The notes under the pieces were generated by a model. It ran no database searches, had not been told where the DNA came from, and saw only the letters and a program-made list of their open reading frames with translations. From positions 1-64,000 of the forward strand of contig CAYZMM010000021.1 of the NCBI GenBank assembly GCA_964479535.1: 64,000 bases of DNA. Reading direction: 5' to 3'. The DNA is from S015-6 sp964479535. Lineage in GTDB: Bacteria; Desulfobacterota; DSWW01. A program made the position numbers and the translations under genes. Shown piece after piece: positions 1-8,032 of the stretch; positions within the stretch are counted from its first letter, which is position 1, and each line of letters starts with the position of its first letter.

Positions 1-136
1 CGATACAAGATACCACAAGATATGGGGGGTACCCACACTAAACCCGGAAGGACCATAAATGCTTCGTCCATGAAGCAATTCCGAAGAAATGCGCCCTGGA
101 AATGCTTCTTGCAGCATTTAAGCATTCTCGTTTGCA

Positions 137-310
137 TCATTTGTCCCGCACCGCAACGATATGGGCCCCCTGTCCCCGACCCTCGAATCGTATCTTTCCG
201 TCGCACTCTGTTTCCTTCAGCGACCGGTAAACCTCATTCCTGTTGAAAACGGAGAAGCGACGGATATCAGCATTGGAGAGACGTCCCCGTTCTTTGAGAA
301 GGGGAAGATT
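137..310 (-). pseudogene. Fragment of a winged-helix DNA-binding protein (C-terminal end)
   Basis: On the minus strand an in-frame stretch of 57 codons runs from just after a TAG at 311-313 to a TGA at 137-139. It reads like a winged helix: LKERGRLSNADIRRFS, then a recognition-helix-like segment and KIRFEGRGQGAHIV, with the Gly-rich wing at the end. There is no start codon in the frame and an in-frame stop immediately upstream, so it looks like the broken 3' end of a larger regulator or ATPase-wHTH gene. The family is not identified. The rest of 1-404 holds nothing else I can support; the plus-strand ORF at 22-246 lacks a ribosome site and recognisable content. Confidence 0.4.
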
Positions 311-404
311 CTATCCAGGCCACTGTGAGCTAGTGGTTGCTCCAACAACGATGCTCTGATGTTAAAAATCGTAACACGTTGAAATAAGTTTTTTGCTATT
401 CATA

Positions 405-433
405 TTGACAGTAAATGTCTTTTTGACTATTAT
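405..433 (+). promoter_or_regulatory. Sigma-70 type promoter for the XRE-ImmA/IrrE gene
   Basis: A perfect -35 TTGACA (405-410) and a -10 TATTAT (428-433) are separated by 17 bases. The expected start of transcription is near 440, directly before the strong ribosome site AAGGAGGT at 441-448 and the ATG at 454. Confidence 0.7.
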
Positions 434-453
434 GGAGATGAAGGAGGTGAAAT

Positions 454-1605
454 ATGAAAGAAGATACTATTTCTCTGAACCTTCGAAGACTCCGTAAGGC
501 GAAGGACTTCTCACAGGAGCGCTTGGCCGAGAAATCGGGGCTGTCCAGAGCGGCGTACCGGAATATCGAAAACGGTAGATCCGAGCCGCGGGTCAGTAGC
601 CTGCAGGCTATCGCTACTGCGCTCGAGGTTCCCATCCAACAGCTTGTGGAGCCCGTTCGTGCGCTTCGGAGAGTTCGGTTCCGTTCGAACAAGCGCATGC
701 GCAGCCGCGAACAAATACTCGTGGACGTCGGTCGTTGGTTGAGCGACTTCGGCGATATCGAGGACATCCTTGATGACCATTTGGCCTACAAGCTTGACGA
801 CATCCGAAAGCAGATCAAAGTCCGCAAGAACCGAGGCGAGGTCGCAGCGGGCTTGGCACGCCAGGCATTCGGCTTGAACGCAGAGGAACCGGTGCGGGAT
901 ATCTGTGGCTTGCTCGAATCCAGCGGCATCAAGGTCGGCGAAGAGAAGGTCGCCTCTCATGATTTCTTCGGTCTCTCGGTAGCCGCAGCAGACGGAGGTC
1001 CAGCCGTGGTCATCAACACCTGGGAGCGTATATCTGTTGAGCGGTGGATCTTCACTGCGGCGCATGAGACCGGTCACCTGATCCTGCACCTCTCGGACTA
1101 CAACGTGAACTACATCGACGAGGAGAAGAAGCACGAGGAAGAGGCCAACGCCTTCGCAGCTGCATTCCTCATGCCCGACACCTCGTTCCAGAAGGAGTGG
1201 AGCGAAACCTACGGCCTATCACTCGTCGATCGCGTCATGAAGGTGAAGCGCATCTTCCGGGTGAGCTATAGGACCGTGCTGCATCGCCTCGCTGCCAGCT
1301 ACCAAGGTCCCGGAAATATCTGGGCTCGTTTTCAGATGGACTACAAACGCCGGTACGGCAGAACCCTGCTTCGCGATGATGAGCCGGACGCCCTTGCCGA
1401 GGATGCTTTCCGGGCGAGCTTCCCCGAAGACAGCTCGGCCGGCGAGCCTGACAAGCTGTCCCCGGTGGACTTCATCCAGGACCGACTCTCTGGACTCGTT
1501 CGCAAGGCTATCGAGAAGGAGAAAATCAGCCTTGGACGTGGTGCTGAGGTTCTGGGCCTCTCCCTCCAGGACATGCGCGACCTGACCGCATCCTGGGTCG
1601 GCTGA
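454..1605 (+). CDS. XRE-family regulator fused to ImmA/IrrE (M78) metallopeptidase
   Basis: The 383-residue protein begins with a Cro/C1-type helix-turn-helix (about residues 7-62). In the middle it has an M78 peptidase domain with the zinc motif HETGH at residues 204-208 and the third-ligand region EEEANAFAAAFLMP near 228-241. ImmA/IrrE proteases typically cleave a repressor or antitoxin in response to stress or mobile-element signals. Here HTH and protease share one chain, as in many toxin-antitoxin or phage-type regulators. The ATG has AAGGAGGT six bases upstream. A PIN-domain gene follows after eight bases, so the two are very likely co-transcribed. The cleavage target and whether it acts as an antitoxin are inferred. 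Confidence 0.88.
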   Translation: MKEDTISLNLRRLRKAKDFSQERLAEKSGLSRAAYRNIENGRSEPRVSSLQAIATALEVPIQQLVEPVRALRRVRFRSNKRMRSREQILVDVGRWLSDFGDIEDILDDHLAYKLDDIRKQIKVRKNRGEVAAGLARQAFGLNAEEPVRDICGLLESSGIKVGEEKVASHDFFGLSVAAADGGPAVVINTWERISVERWIFTAAHETGHLILHLSDYNVNYIDEEKKHEEEANAFAAAFLMPDTSFQKEWSETYGLSLVDRVMKVKRIFRVSYRTVLHRLAASYQGPGNIWARFQMDYKRRYGRTLLRDDEPDALAEDAFRASFPEDSSAGEPDKLSPVDFIQDRLSGLVRKAIEKEKISLGRGAEVLGLSLQDMRDLTASWVG

Positions 1606-1613
1606 GGTCATCG

Positions 1614-2135
1614 ATGCCGAAGATGCCCAAAATCCTGCTCATTGATGCCAATGTGCTCATCGACTACCAGAAGTCAGACTTTACGGTCCTCGGACTGGCG
1701 AACAAGCATGTCGGCGAGGTCCACGTCCTGACGACAATCCTTGAGGAAGTGGAAGGCTTAGATGTCGTCGACTTCGAACGGCTCGGTCTCAAAGCCGTTG
1801 AGCCCGAGTTGAACCAATTGACACACGCTGCTACGAAACGTGGTCAGCTCTCCTTCCGCGACCACCTTTGTTTGCTCGTAGCCTTGGAGTCGGGCTTCAT
1901 TTGCGTGACCAATGACAAACCGCTACGCAGAGCCTGCACCGAGGAAGGCGTCGTTATCCTCTGGGGGTTGGAGATCATGACAGCCCTTGTGCGAGGAAAC
2001 GAGATGCGCGCTGAGGATGCTATCCAAACAGCCGAGAAGATCCACCTCAGCAATCCGCTGCATGTCCCCAGGAAACTGGTCGACCGGTTCGCCAAGATCG
2101 TCACCGGCATCGAGAAGAAGGGCGGCGGCAAGTAG
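1614..2135 (+). CDS. PIN-domain protein (putative toxin partner)
   Basis: A 173-residue protein with the PIN fold. The first acidic residue lies in LLIDANVLIDY near the N-terminus, then come a Glu in TTILEEVEGL, an Asp in RDHLCLLVALE and a final Asp in CVTNDKPLRRAC. Together these make up the acidic Mg2+ site of PIN ribonucleases. It lies eight bases after the XRE-ImmA/IrrE gene; such pairs are known as toxin-antitoxin-like modules. The second Met (codon 4) could also be the start. RNase activity is expected from the family but not shown. Confidence 0.8.
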   Translation: MPKMPKILLIDANVLIDYQKSDFTVLGLANKHVGEVHVLTTILEEVEGLDVVDFERLGLKAVEPELNQLTHAATKRGQLSFRDHLCLLVALESGFICVTNDKPLRRACTEEGVVILWGLEIMTALVRGNEMRAEDAIQTAEKIHLSNPLHVPRKLVDRFAKIVTGIEKKGGGK

Positions 2136-2346
2136 TGATCATGCTTCAAGAACAGCTTGACTTCCTCGCCCGATAGCGCCGGTGTGGTCACGGTGCCCAC
2201 CTTTTTCCCTTGGCTGAGGAATGCGCCAGGTACGAATCGTTTTCAAGGTGTCCAAGGGTAGCCAAAGGTAGAAAAGGCGGGATGGATTTCTGGCAAAATT
2301 ACGGCAAGACAGCGCCACGGCCTGGAACGTAACCCCTTGATTTCTT
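2136..2346. other. Gene-free stretch between accessory genes and tRNA-Thr; possible attachment-site flank
   Basis: No complete gene is seen. On the minus strand 2138-2200 could encode about 20 residues starting MGTVTTPALSGEEVKLF, reminiscent of a HicA N-terminus, which then runs into the antisense of the PIN gene. The bases next to the tRNA 3' end (around 2322-2346) have the look of sequence that often follows tRNA genes carrying integrated elements. No second att copy is visible in the window, so this is tentative. Confidence 0.3.
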
Positions 2347-2421
2347 TGGAGCCGGCGGGCGGGATCGAACCGTCGACCTGCTGATTACGAATCAGCTGCT
2401 CTACCGCTGAGCTACGCCGGC
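2347..2421 (-). tRNA. tRNA-Thr, anticodon CGU
   Basis: Read on the minus strand, the seven-base acceptor arm GCCGGCG pairs with CGCCGGC. The D arm is GCTC/GAGC, the anticodon stem GCTGA/TCAGC encloses the loop TTCGTAA with anticodon CGT (CGU in RNA), and the T loop is TTCGATC. The discriminator T and a genomically encoded CCA (2347-2349) follow. The CGU anticodon reads ACG threonine codons. Its 3' end faces the XRE/PIN accessory segment, the usual geometry for an element integrated at a tRNA 3' end. Confidence 0.95.
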
Positions 2422-2528
2422 AAAAGTGTAATAAATCCTTATAGCATGGGGCCTTGGGGCGGTCAAATGGGATGTGGATTCCAGCTTGCGCGGGGATGCC
2501 GGCGTGTGTGCGCTAGGCCTTCCCGGTG

Positions 2529-2616
2529 CCGGGGTTGCCACGTCGCCTGTGGCGACTCGCGATCTCCCTGGAGGTGCAAAGGGATTGCCACGGCCCCTTG
2601 CGGGGCCTCGCAATGT
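2529..2616. repeat. Dispersed palindromic intergenic repeat, family B, copy 1
   Basis: This degenerate copy contains the family landmarks GGGGTTGCCACGTCGCC, CTCGCGATCTCCCT and GGGATTGCC...CTCGCAATG. Related copies lie at 7835-7970 and 19266-19347. Arms ending in ATTGCGAG/CTCGCAAT face one another, so the element can fold into a long hairpin. Confidence 0.6.
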
Positions 2617-2668
2617 TCTCTCCTGTTTCTGCCTTCACCCGGATGTTATGGCCAACCGGCAGGGTCTT

Positions 2669-2697
2669 TTGATCCGGAATCGGTGTTCGGGTATGCT
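2669..2697 (+). promoter_or_regulatory. Putative promoter for the tandem Fe-S protein genes
   Basis: TTGATC (2669-2674) and TATGCT (2692-2697) are separated by 17 bases, giving a start near 2704 and a leader of about 70 bases before the ATG at 2774. Only the two hexamers support it. Confidence 0.45.
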
Positions 2698-2773
2698 CAT
2701 AAGTTCCGGTAAGGGGGGTTGATTCCCCTTTGGTCAGAAGCAGCCAAAGCGCGAGCCGCGAGGAGGGGTACCG

Positions 2774-3832
2774 ATGAACGACGATGTATACACCCGGCTC
2801 AGGGAGTTCATGGACAAGCTGCCGGGAGGATATCCGGAGACGCCGACCGGAGTGGAGATCAAGATCCTGAAGAAGCTCTGGACACCGGACGAGGCGGAGT
2901 TGACGATGCAGCTCAAGAACGAGCCGGAAGAGGTTTCCGTCATCGCCGGCCGGGTCGGCATGGACGAGGCCGGGCTGGCCGAGAAGCTCGAGTCGATGGC
3001 GCAGAAGGGAATCATCTACCGGGTGCGATCCGGCGACAAGAAGCTCTACCAGGCGTATCAGTTCGTGGTGGGCATCTACGAATTTCAGCTCAAGAACCTG
3101 GACAAGGAGTTCTGCGAGCTCTTCGAGGAGTACGTGCCGTATGTGGGTGGCGGTGCCATGGCCCAGGCGACCAAGCAGATGCGTGTCGTGCCGGTCGAGT
3201 CCGCGGTGGGCACGGACAAGGGCGTGGCCTCCTACAACCAGGTTCGGGAACTGGTCAAGCGGCAGCAGTTCCTCACGGTGCAGGACTGCATTTGTCGCAA
3301 GGAGCAGGATCTCATGGGCAACGGGTGTGACCATCCTAGGGATCTCTGTCTCGGCTTCAACGACTTCGGTCGATTCTATGTGGACAACAACATGGCCAGG
3401 GAGATCACGGTGGACGAGTGCCTCGAGCTTCTCGACAAGGCGGAGAAGGAGGGGATGGTGCTCTCTCCGAGCAATACGGGTGAGGAACTGGCCGCGATCT
3501 GCTGCTGCTGCTCCTGCTGCTGTCCGATCCTGAGGTTCGCGAAGCCGGCGCCTCGGCCCGCGGACCTGGTCCATTCCTATTACGAGGCGAAGATCGATCC
3601 GGACGAATGCACCGCCTGTGGCGATTGCGTCGAACGCTGTCCCATGGATGCGATCGCGGAGGGCGACAACGTCTCCGAGGTGATCGACGGCCGGTGCATC
3701 GGTTGTGGGCTCTGCGTTTCGGTCTGCCCGGTGGAGGCGATCTCGCTGATCGAAAAGCCCGGCATGGAGCCGCCGCCGAAGGACTTTCCGGAAATGATGA
3801 AGAGGATCGCGGTGGAGAGGGGTGTGGCGTAA
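2774..3832 (+). CDS. Cys-rich 4Fe-4S dicluster protein, tandem copy 1
   Basis: A 352-residue soluble protein. The N-terminal 110 residues look like a winged-helix region. A middle part holds DCICRKEQ...C...C and the dense cysteine stretch ICCCCSCCCP (near residues 240-249). The C-terminus has two ferredoxin motifs, CTACGDCVERCP and CIGCGLCVSVCP, for two 4Fe-4S clusters. No membrane segment is seen. It is probably an electron-transfer protein; the partner is unknown. The start has GAGGAGG just upstream. A second, closely similar gene begins 42 bases downstream, so this is a tandem duplication, probably one transcript. The dense middle cysteine cluster is not part of a standard ferredoxin and may bind an extra cluster or metal. 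Confidence 0.8.
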   Translation: MNDDVYTRLREFMDKLPGGYPETPTGVEIKILKKLWTPDEAELTMQLKNEPEEVSVIAGRVGMDEAGLAEKLESMAQKGIIYRVRSGDKKLYQAYQFVVGIYEFQLKNLDKEFCELFEEYVPYVGGGAMAQATKQMRVVPVESAVGTDKGVASYNQVRELVKRQQFLTVQDCICRKEQDLMGNGCDHPRDLCLGFNDFGRFYVDNNMAREITVDECLELLDKAEKEGMVLSPSNTGEELAAICCCCSCCCPILRFAKPAPRPADLVHSYYEAKIDPDECTACGDCVERCPMDAIAEGDNVSEVIDGRCIGCGLCVSVCPVEAISLIEKPGMEPPPKDFPEMMKRIAVERGVA

Positions 3833-3874
3833 CGGTCGAGAAGGGATGCTCGAAACCCACGAGGAGGACAACCA

Positions 3875-4930
3875 ATGAGTGATGCCGTATACACGAGTCT
3901 CAGAGAGTTCCTGGACAAGACGCCGGTTGGATTCCCGGAGACGCCGACGGGCGTGGAGATGAAGATCCTGAAGAAGCTCTACACACCGGAAGAGGCGGAG
4001 CTCACGACGAAGCTGAAGCTCGAGCCGGAGGAGGTTCCGGTCATCGCGAAGCGGATCGGCGCGGACGAGGCCGAGCTGGCCGAAAAGCTGGAGGCGATGG
4101 CGCAGAAGGGGGTGATCTACCGGGTTCGGGACGGGGACAAGAAGCTCTATCAGGCCTTCCAGTTCATCGTGGGAGTGTACGAGTTTCAGCTCAAGAACCT
4201 GGACAAGGAGTTCTGCGAGCTCTTCGAGGAATACCTCCCCTATCTCGGCATGAACATGGCGTCTCTTCAGACCAATCAGCTCCGCGTCGTCCCGGTGGAG
4301 TCTGCGGTCGGCAGAGGCGGTTCGGTCGAGCCCTACAACCAGATCCGCGAGCTGGTCAAGGAGCAGAAGACCATCTGCGTCCAGGACTGCATCTGCCGTA
4401 AGGAGCAGGGGCTCCTGGGGCACCCCTGCGACAAGCCGAAAGAGATCTGCATCGGCTTCGGCGATATGGCGCAGTTCACGCTCGACAACGATGCGGGCCG
4501 CCAGATCAGTGTGGACGAGTGCCTGAAGGTGCTCGACAAGGCGGAAGAGGCCGGCCTCGTTCTGCAGCCGAGCAACACGGAGAAGCTGGAGTGGATCTGC
4601 TGCTGCTGCGATTGCTGCTGCCCTGGGCTGAAGATCGCGAAGTCGACGCCGAGGCCCCAGGATCTGGTCCGGACCTACTACGAGGCGAAGATCGATCCGG
4701 ATGAGTGCACGGCGTGCGGGGATTGCATCGAGCGGTGCCCCATGGATGCGATCGTGGAGGGCGACAACGTCTCCGAGGTGGTGGACGGCCGGTGCATCGG
4801 GTGCGGGCTCTGCGTGGATGTCTGTCCGGTGGAGGCGATCACCCTGGAGCCGAAGCCGGAGATGGATGCCCCGCCCAAGGACTTTCAGGAGATGCTGAAC
4901 AGGATTGCGACAGAGCGGGGTGTAGCGTAG
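3875..4930 (+). CDS. Cys-rich 4Fe-4S dicluster protein, tandem copy 2
   Basis: This 351-residue paralogue of the preceding gene keeps the same architecture throughout: winged-helix-like N-terminus, DCICRKEQ segment, dense cluster ICCCCDCCCP, and the two ferredoxin motifs CTACGDCIERCP and CIGCGLCVDVCP. The first residues, the linker FQLKNLDKEFCELFEEY and the spacing of cysteines match copy 1, so this is a true duplication rather than two distant relatives. Divergence is greatest in the middle (around residues 125-200). GGAGGA precedes the ATG. The two products may form a heterodimer or serve different partners; that is inference. Confidence 0.8.
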   Translation: MSDAVYTSLREFLDKTPVGFPETPTGVEMKILKKLYTPEEAELTTKLKLEPEEVPVIAKRIGADEAELAEKLEAMAQKGVIYRVRDGDKKLYQAFQFIVGVYEFQLKNLDKEFCELFEEYLPYLGMNMASLQTNQLRVVPVESAVGRGGSVEPYNQIRELVKEQKTICVQDCICRKEQGLLGHPCDKPKEICIGFGDMAQFTLDNDAGRQISVDECLKVLDKAEEAGLVLQPSNTEKLEWICCCCDCCCPGLKIAKSTPRPQDLVRTYYEAKIDPDECTACGDCIERCPMDAIVEGDNVSEVVDGRCIGCGLCVDVCPVEAITLEPKPEMDAPPKDFQEMLNRIATERGVA

Positions 4931-4943
4931 AGGATGGTGAGGG

Positions 4944-5013
4944 ATTCCTGCTTCAGCAGGAATGGCGGTGAGGAGAGGCGGGGCCTGGACCCTGACCCCC
5001 GATACCTGACCCC
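4944..5013. repeat. Short hairpin plus CCCTGACCCC-type tract
   Basis: ATTCCTGCT-TC-AGCAGGAAT (4944-4963) is a perfect nine-base inverted repeat. It is followed by a tract rich in CCTGACCCC units (4983-5013) that runs into the stop codon of the histidine kinase. The same two motif types recur at 11011-11030, 17541-17560, 19478-19513, 33048-33100 and 40808-40848. Confidence 0.55.
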
Positions 5014-7757
5014 TATGTGTGCTCTTCGGTCAGCACGCGACGCAGGGTCTCGGCCAGATCCTCCATCCGGTAGGGCTTCGAGATGACCGCCCGGAACCCG
5101 TGGTCCAGGAAGCCGGACATGACCGGATCGGTCGAATAGCCGCTGGAAGCGATCAGCCTGGCACCCGGGTCGGCGGCCAGGATTTCCCGGGCGGCTTCCA
5201 GGCCGCCCATGCCGCCGGGAATGGTCAGGTCCATGACGACCAGATCCACGGGCCTGCCCGAGGCCCGCGCCTCCTGATAGAGGCGGACTCCTTCGCCGCC
5301 GTCTGCTGCCGTCTGCACCCGGTATCCGAGCCGTTCGAGTGCCCTGGCGATCGATCCCCGTAACACTTCATCGTCGTCGACCAGGAGTACCGTTTCGCTT
5401 CCCTTGAAGAATGCGTCCTTCCGCCGTCCCTCTGCCGGTTGTCCGTCTGCAACGGCAGGCAAATAGACCCGAACCTCGGTCCCCCCTCCCAGCCGGGAGT
5501 CTACGTGCAGCGACCCGTCGTGCCGTTTGACGATCGAGAAGGAAGTGGAGAGCCCGAGTCCGCTTCCCTTCTGTTTGGTCGTGAAGAAAGGGTCGAAGAC
5601 CTTCTTCAGGTGCTCCGCCGGAATCCCGAGGCCCTGGTCCAGGATCGAGATTCTGACGTGGGGTCCCGGTGTCAGGGGCAGGAGATCCTCTTCAGAGATG
5701 GTGACGTTCTCCGCCTTCACTCGTAGGACGCCGCCTCCCGGCATGGCCTGGTCCGCGTTCAGGACCACGTTCTGTATGACCTGGCCGATCTGCGCCTCGT
5801 CCGCTTCGATCGGCCAGAGGTCTTGAGCATAGTCGTGCTCGCACTTCACGTTCGATCCGCTCAATGCGAAGTCGACGGTGTCCCTGACCAGCTTCGAAAC
5901 GGCAACCGTCTTCTTGATCGGCTCTCCGCCCTTGGCGAACGTGAGCAACTGCTGTGTCAGCCCCTTCGCCCGCAGAGAGGCCTTCTCCGCATCCGCCAGC
6001 ATCTTCTCGATCTCCTCCTCGAGGTCGCCGTACATCTGTGCCATCGAGATGTTGGTCATCACCGCGGTCAGGATGTTGTTGAAGTCGTGGGCAATTCCGC
6101 CGCACAGGATCCCGAGGGATTCGAGCTTCTCCGTCTTGACGAGCTCTTCTTCCATGCGCTTTCGCTCCGAAATGTCCCGAATGATGGCCCACCTTCCGAC
6201 CTCTTTCCCTTCCTCGTCTCGAACTATGTGGCTTCGCAGCTCCACCGGCACGGTGGTTCCGTCTTTCCGAATGTACTCCTTCTCGTAGATCTCGGAGTAC
6301 CCCCGTTTCATGATCTGTTCCCAGAGGATCTTCTCCTCCATGGCATGCCATTTCTCCGGGGTGATGTCCCGATAGGTGAGTCGGACGATCTCGTCCGGCT
6401 CGTACCCGAGCAGGTCCTGGAAGGCCGCGTTGAACTCCACAATCCTTCCTTTCAGGTTCACCGTTGCGGAAGCGTCCCGCAGGTTCTCGTGCAGAAAACG
6501 GTACTTGTATTCCGATTGCGCGAGGGTCTTTTCCGCCCGCTTCCGGTCCGTGATGTCGCGGCTGTTGAGGACGATGCCCCGTAGCGCAGGATTGGCGAGC
6601 TGACTGTTGGCCACCGACTCGAGGTATCTCCAGGAGCCGTCCTGGTGGCGCAAGCGGAATTGCACGGTCGTCAGCTCGTCCGGATTCTGCAGGCACCGGT
6701 CGAAGGCGGCCGTGACCTCCTCCTTGTCCTCGGGATGGACCTCCCCCAGCGGATATCTGCGGACCGCCTCCTCCGCACTGTAACCGAGGACCTTCTCGAC
6801 AGAGGGGCTGACGTAGCGAGGGGTCCCGTCTTCCGCCATGATCCCGATGATGTCCGATGAATTCTGTACGAGGAGGCGGTTTCGTTCCTCACTTGTTCCG
6901 AGAGCATCCTCCAGTGCCTTCTGCTCCGTGATGTCCCGCACATTCAAGAAGATTGCGCGTATTGCGGGATTGGCGAGAACATTGCGCCCAACCGCTTCGA
7001 CGTATCTCCAGGATCCGTCCTTGTGACGAAGGCGGTACCGGGTGTTCAACAGTTCTCCCGGGTTCTGCAGAAGCCGGGCGTAGGCAGCCACGATGGACGC
7101 CCTGTCTTCCGGGTGTACGTGGTCGAAGCCCATCTGTTCGTAGATTTCCTCCGGAGAGTACCCCAGAATCTGCTCCACTGCGGGGCTGATGTACCGAAAG
7201 GAGTTGTCCGGGTTGATGATGGTAATCATGTCCGGGGAGTTCTCGGCAATGAGCCGGTAGAGTTCTTGGCTCTTGTGGAGATCCTCCTCCAGCCGGTTTC
7301 GTTCGGTTACGTCTCTAAAGCTCACGATGATGGCTCGAATCGCCGGGTTCTCGAGGCAGTTGTTGGCAATCGACTCGAGCGTCCTCCAGGTACCGTCCCT
7401 GTGGCAGTAGCGGTACTGCGCCGTCGTGATCTCGCCACTGTTCTTCAGGCACGCTGCAAGGTCTGCGAGCATGGTGCCCCTGTCTTCCGGGTGGATGAGA
7501 TCGGTTCCGGGTTTGCCGACCAGCTCCTCCGGTTCGTATCCGAGGATTCTTTGCACGGGCGGGCTCACGTAGAGGATCGTTCCGTCGGCATCGAACATGG
7601 CCGTGATGTCCGAGGCGTTCTGGATGAGGAGCCGATACCATTCTTGGCTTTCGCGAAGCGCCTCGTCGGGGCCCCTGCTTTCGAGTGCGGCAATGCGCTC
7701 GCGGAGATGCTCGAGTTCGTGAATGAGTTGTGCCTTCGTCTTTCTTGTGTCGTGCAT
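5013..7757 (-). CDS. Hybrid sensor histidine kinase with four PAS domains and a receiver
   Basis: The 914-residue protein has no membrane segment, so it is likely a cytoplasmic sensor. After a short coiled coil (1-35) come four PAS domains (about 36-155, 160-280, 290-405 and 412-535). The dimerisation domain has the phosphoacceptor His557 in GGIAHDFNNIL, and the ATPase domain has N box LNADQAM, DQGLGIP and GSGLGLS (650-768). A C-terminal receiver (787-910) has phosphoacceptor Asp843 and Lys894. The first three PAS domains share phrases such as RHxDGSWRYxE and ANPAIRAI, so they arose by internal duplication. GGAGAAG precedes the ATG. It is isolated from any response-regulator gene; its signal and target are unknown. 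Confidence 0.93.
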   Translation of the reverse strand: MHDTRKTKAQLIHELEHLRERIAALESRGPDEALRESQEWYRLLIQNASDITAMFDADGTILYVSPPVQRILGYEPEELVGKPGTDLIHPEDRGTMLADLAACLKNSGEITTAQYRYCHRDGTWRTLESIANNCLENPAIRAIIVSFRDVTERNRLEEDLHKSQELYRLIAENSPDMITIINPDNSFRYISPAVEQILGYSPEEIYEQMGFDHVHPEDRASIVAAYARLLQNPGELLNTRYRLRHKDGSWRYVEAVGRNVLANPAIRAIFLNVRDITEQKALEDALGTSEERNRLLVQNSSDIIGIMAEDGTPRYVSPSVEKVLGYSAEEAVRRYPLGEVHPEDKEEVTAAFDRCLQNPDELTTVQFRLRHQDGSWRYLESVANSQLANPALRGIVLNSRDITDRKRAEKTLAQSEYKYRFLHENLRDASATVNLKGRIVEFNAAFQDLLGYEPDEIVRLTYRDITPEKWHAMEEKILWEQIMKRGYSEIYEKEYIRKDGTTVPVELRSHIVRDEEGKEVGRWAIIRDISERKRMEEELVKTEKLESLGILCGGIAHDFNNILTAVMTNISMAQMYGDLEEEIEKMLADAEKASLRAKGLTQQLLTFAKGGEPIKKTVAVSKLVRDTVDFALSGSNVKCEHDYAQDLWPIEADEAQIGQVIQNVVLNADQAMPGGGVLRVKAENVTISEEDLLPLTPGPHVRISILDQGLGIPAEHLKKVFDPFFTTKQKGSGLGLSTSFSIVKRHDGSLHVDSRLGGGTEVRVYLPAVADGQPAEGRRKDAFFKGSETVLLVDDDEVLRGSIARALERLGYRVQTAADGGEGVRLYQEARASGRPVDLVVMDLTIPGGMGGLEAAREILAADPGARLIASSGYSTDPVMSGFLDHGFRAVISKPYRMEDLAETLRRVLTEEHT

Positions 7758-7793
7758 GGTTGTCTTCTCCGGGGAGTAGAGGTATCCATGTAC

Positions 7794-7823
7794 ATACTAC
7801 CGCATGGCCTGCATGCATGACAA
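7794..7823 (-). promoter_or_regulatory. Putative promoter for the PAS histidine kinase
   Basis: On the minus strand TTGTCA (7818-7823) and TAGTAT (7794-7799) are spaced by 18 bases, giving a start near 7787, about 30 bases before the ATG at 7757. Confidence 0.4.
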
Positions 7824-7834
7824 AAGGACGGGGG

Positions 7835-7970
7835 CATTGCGAGCGAAGCGAAGCAACCCCCTGCAGCCCCAATGGCTGCTGGGCTGGGGGGTTGCTTCGG
7901 TCGCTGGCGCTCCCTCGCAATCTCCTGAAGGAGCGAATGCTGCGAGCGAAGCGTGGCAGCCCCCCGGGTG
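7835..7970. repeat. Dispersed palindromic intergenic repeat, family B, copy 2
   Basis: The left arm CATTGCGAGCGAAGCGAAGC and the right arm at 7889-7921 (ending CTCGCAAT) are inverted complements, giving a long hairpin over 7835-7921. A second left arm, TGCGAGCGAAGCGTGGCAGC, starts at 7940, so this locus holds one and a half units. It fills much of the gap between the kinase promoter and the ATPase terminator. Confidence 0.7.
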
Positions 7971-8000
7971 GGCGGCTCCCTTGGATGGGGGATTGGACAG

Positions 8001-8032
8001 AAAAAAGGGCCGGAGGTTCGGCCTCCGGCCCT
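8001..8032 (-). terminator. Intrinsic terminator of the V-type ATPase operon
   Basis: An 11-base perfect stem (8006-8016 with 8022-8032) encloses a five-base loop. On the minus strand it is followed by six T residues (8001-8006). It lies 94 bases after the stop codon of the proteolipid gene, the last gene of the operon. Confidence 0.88.

Noticed and set aside
22..246. Plus-strand ORF of 74 codons at the left end
   Set aside because: No ribosome site or recognisable residues; the antisense strand carries a better wHTH fragment here.
2138..2200. Possible HicA toxin N-terminus (MGTVTTPALSGEEVKLF) on the minus strand
   Set aside because: Only about 20 residues before it becomes antisense of the PIN gene; too short to call.
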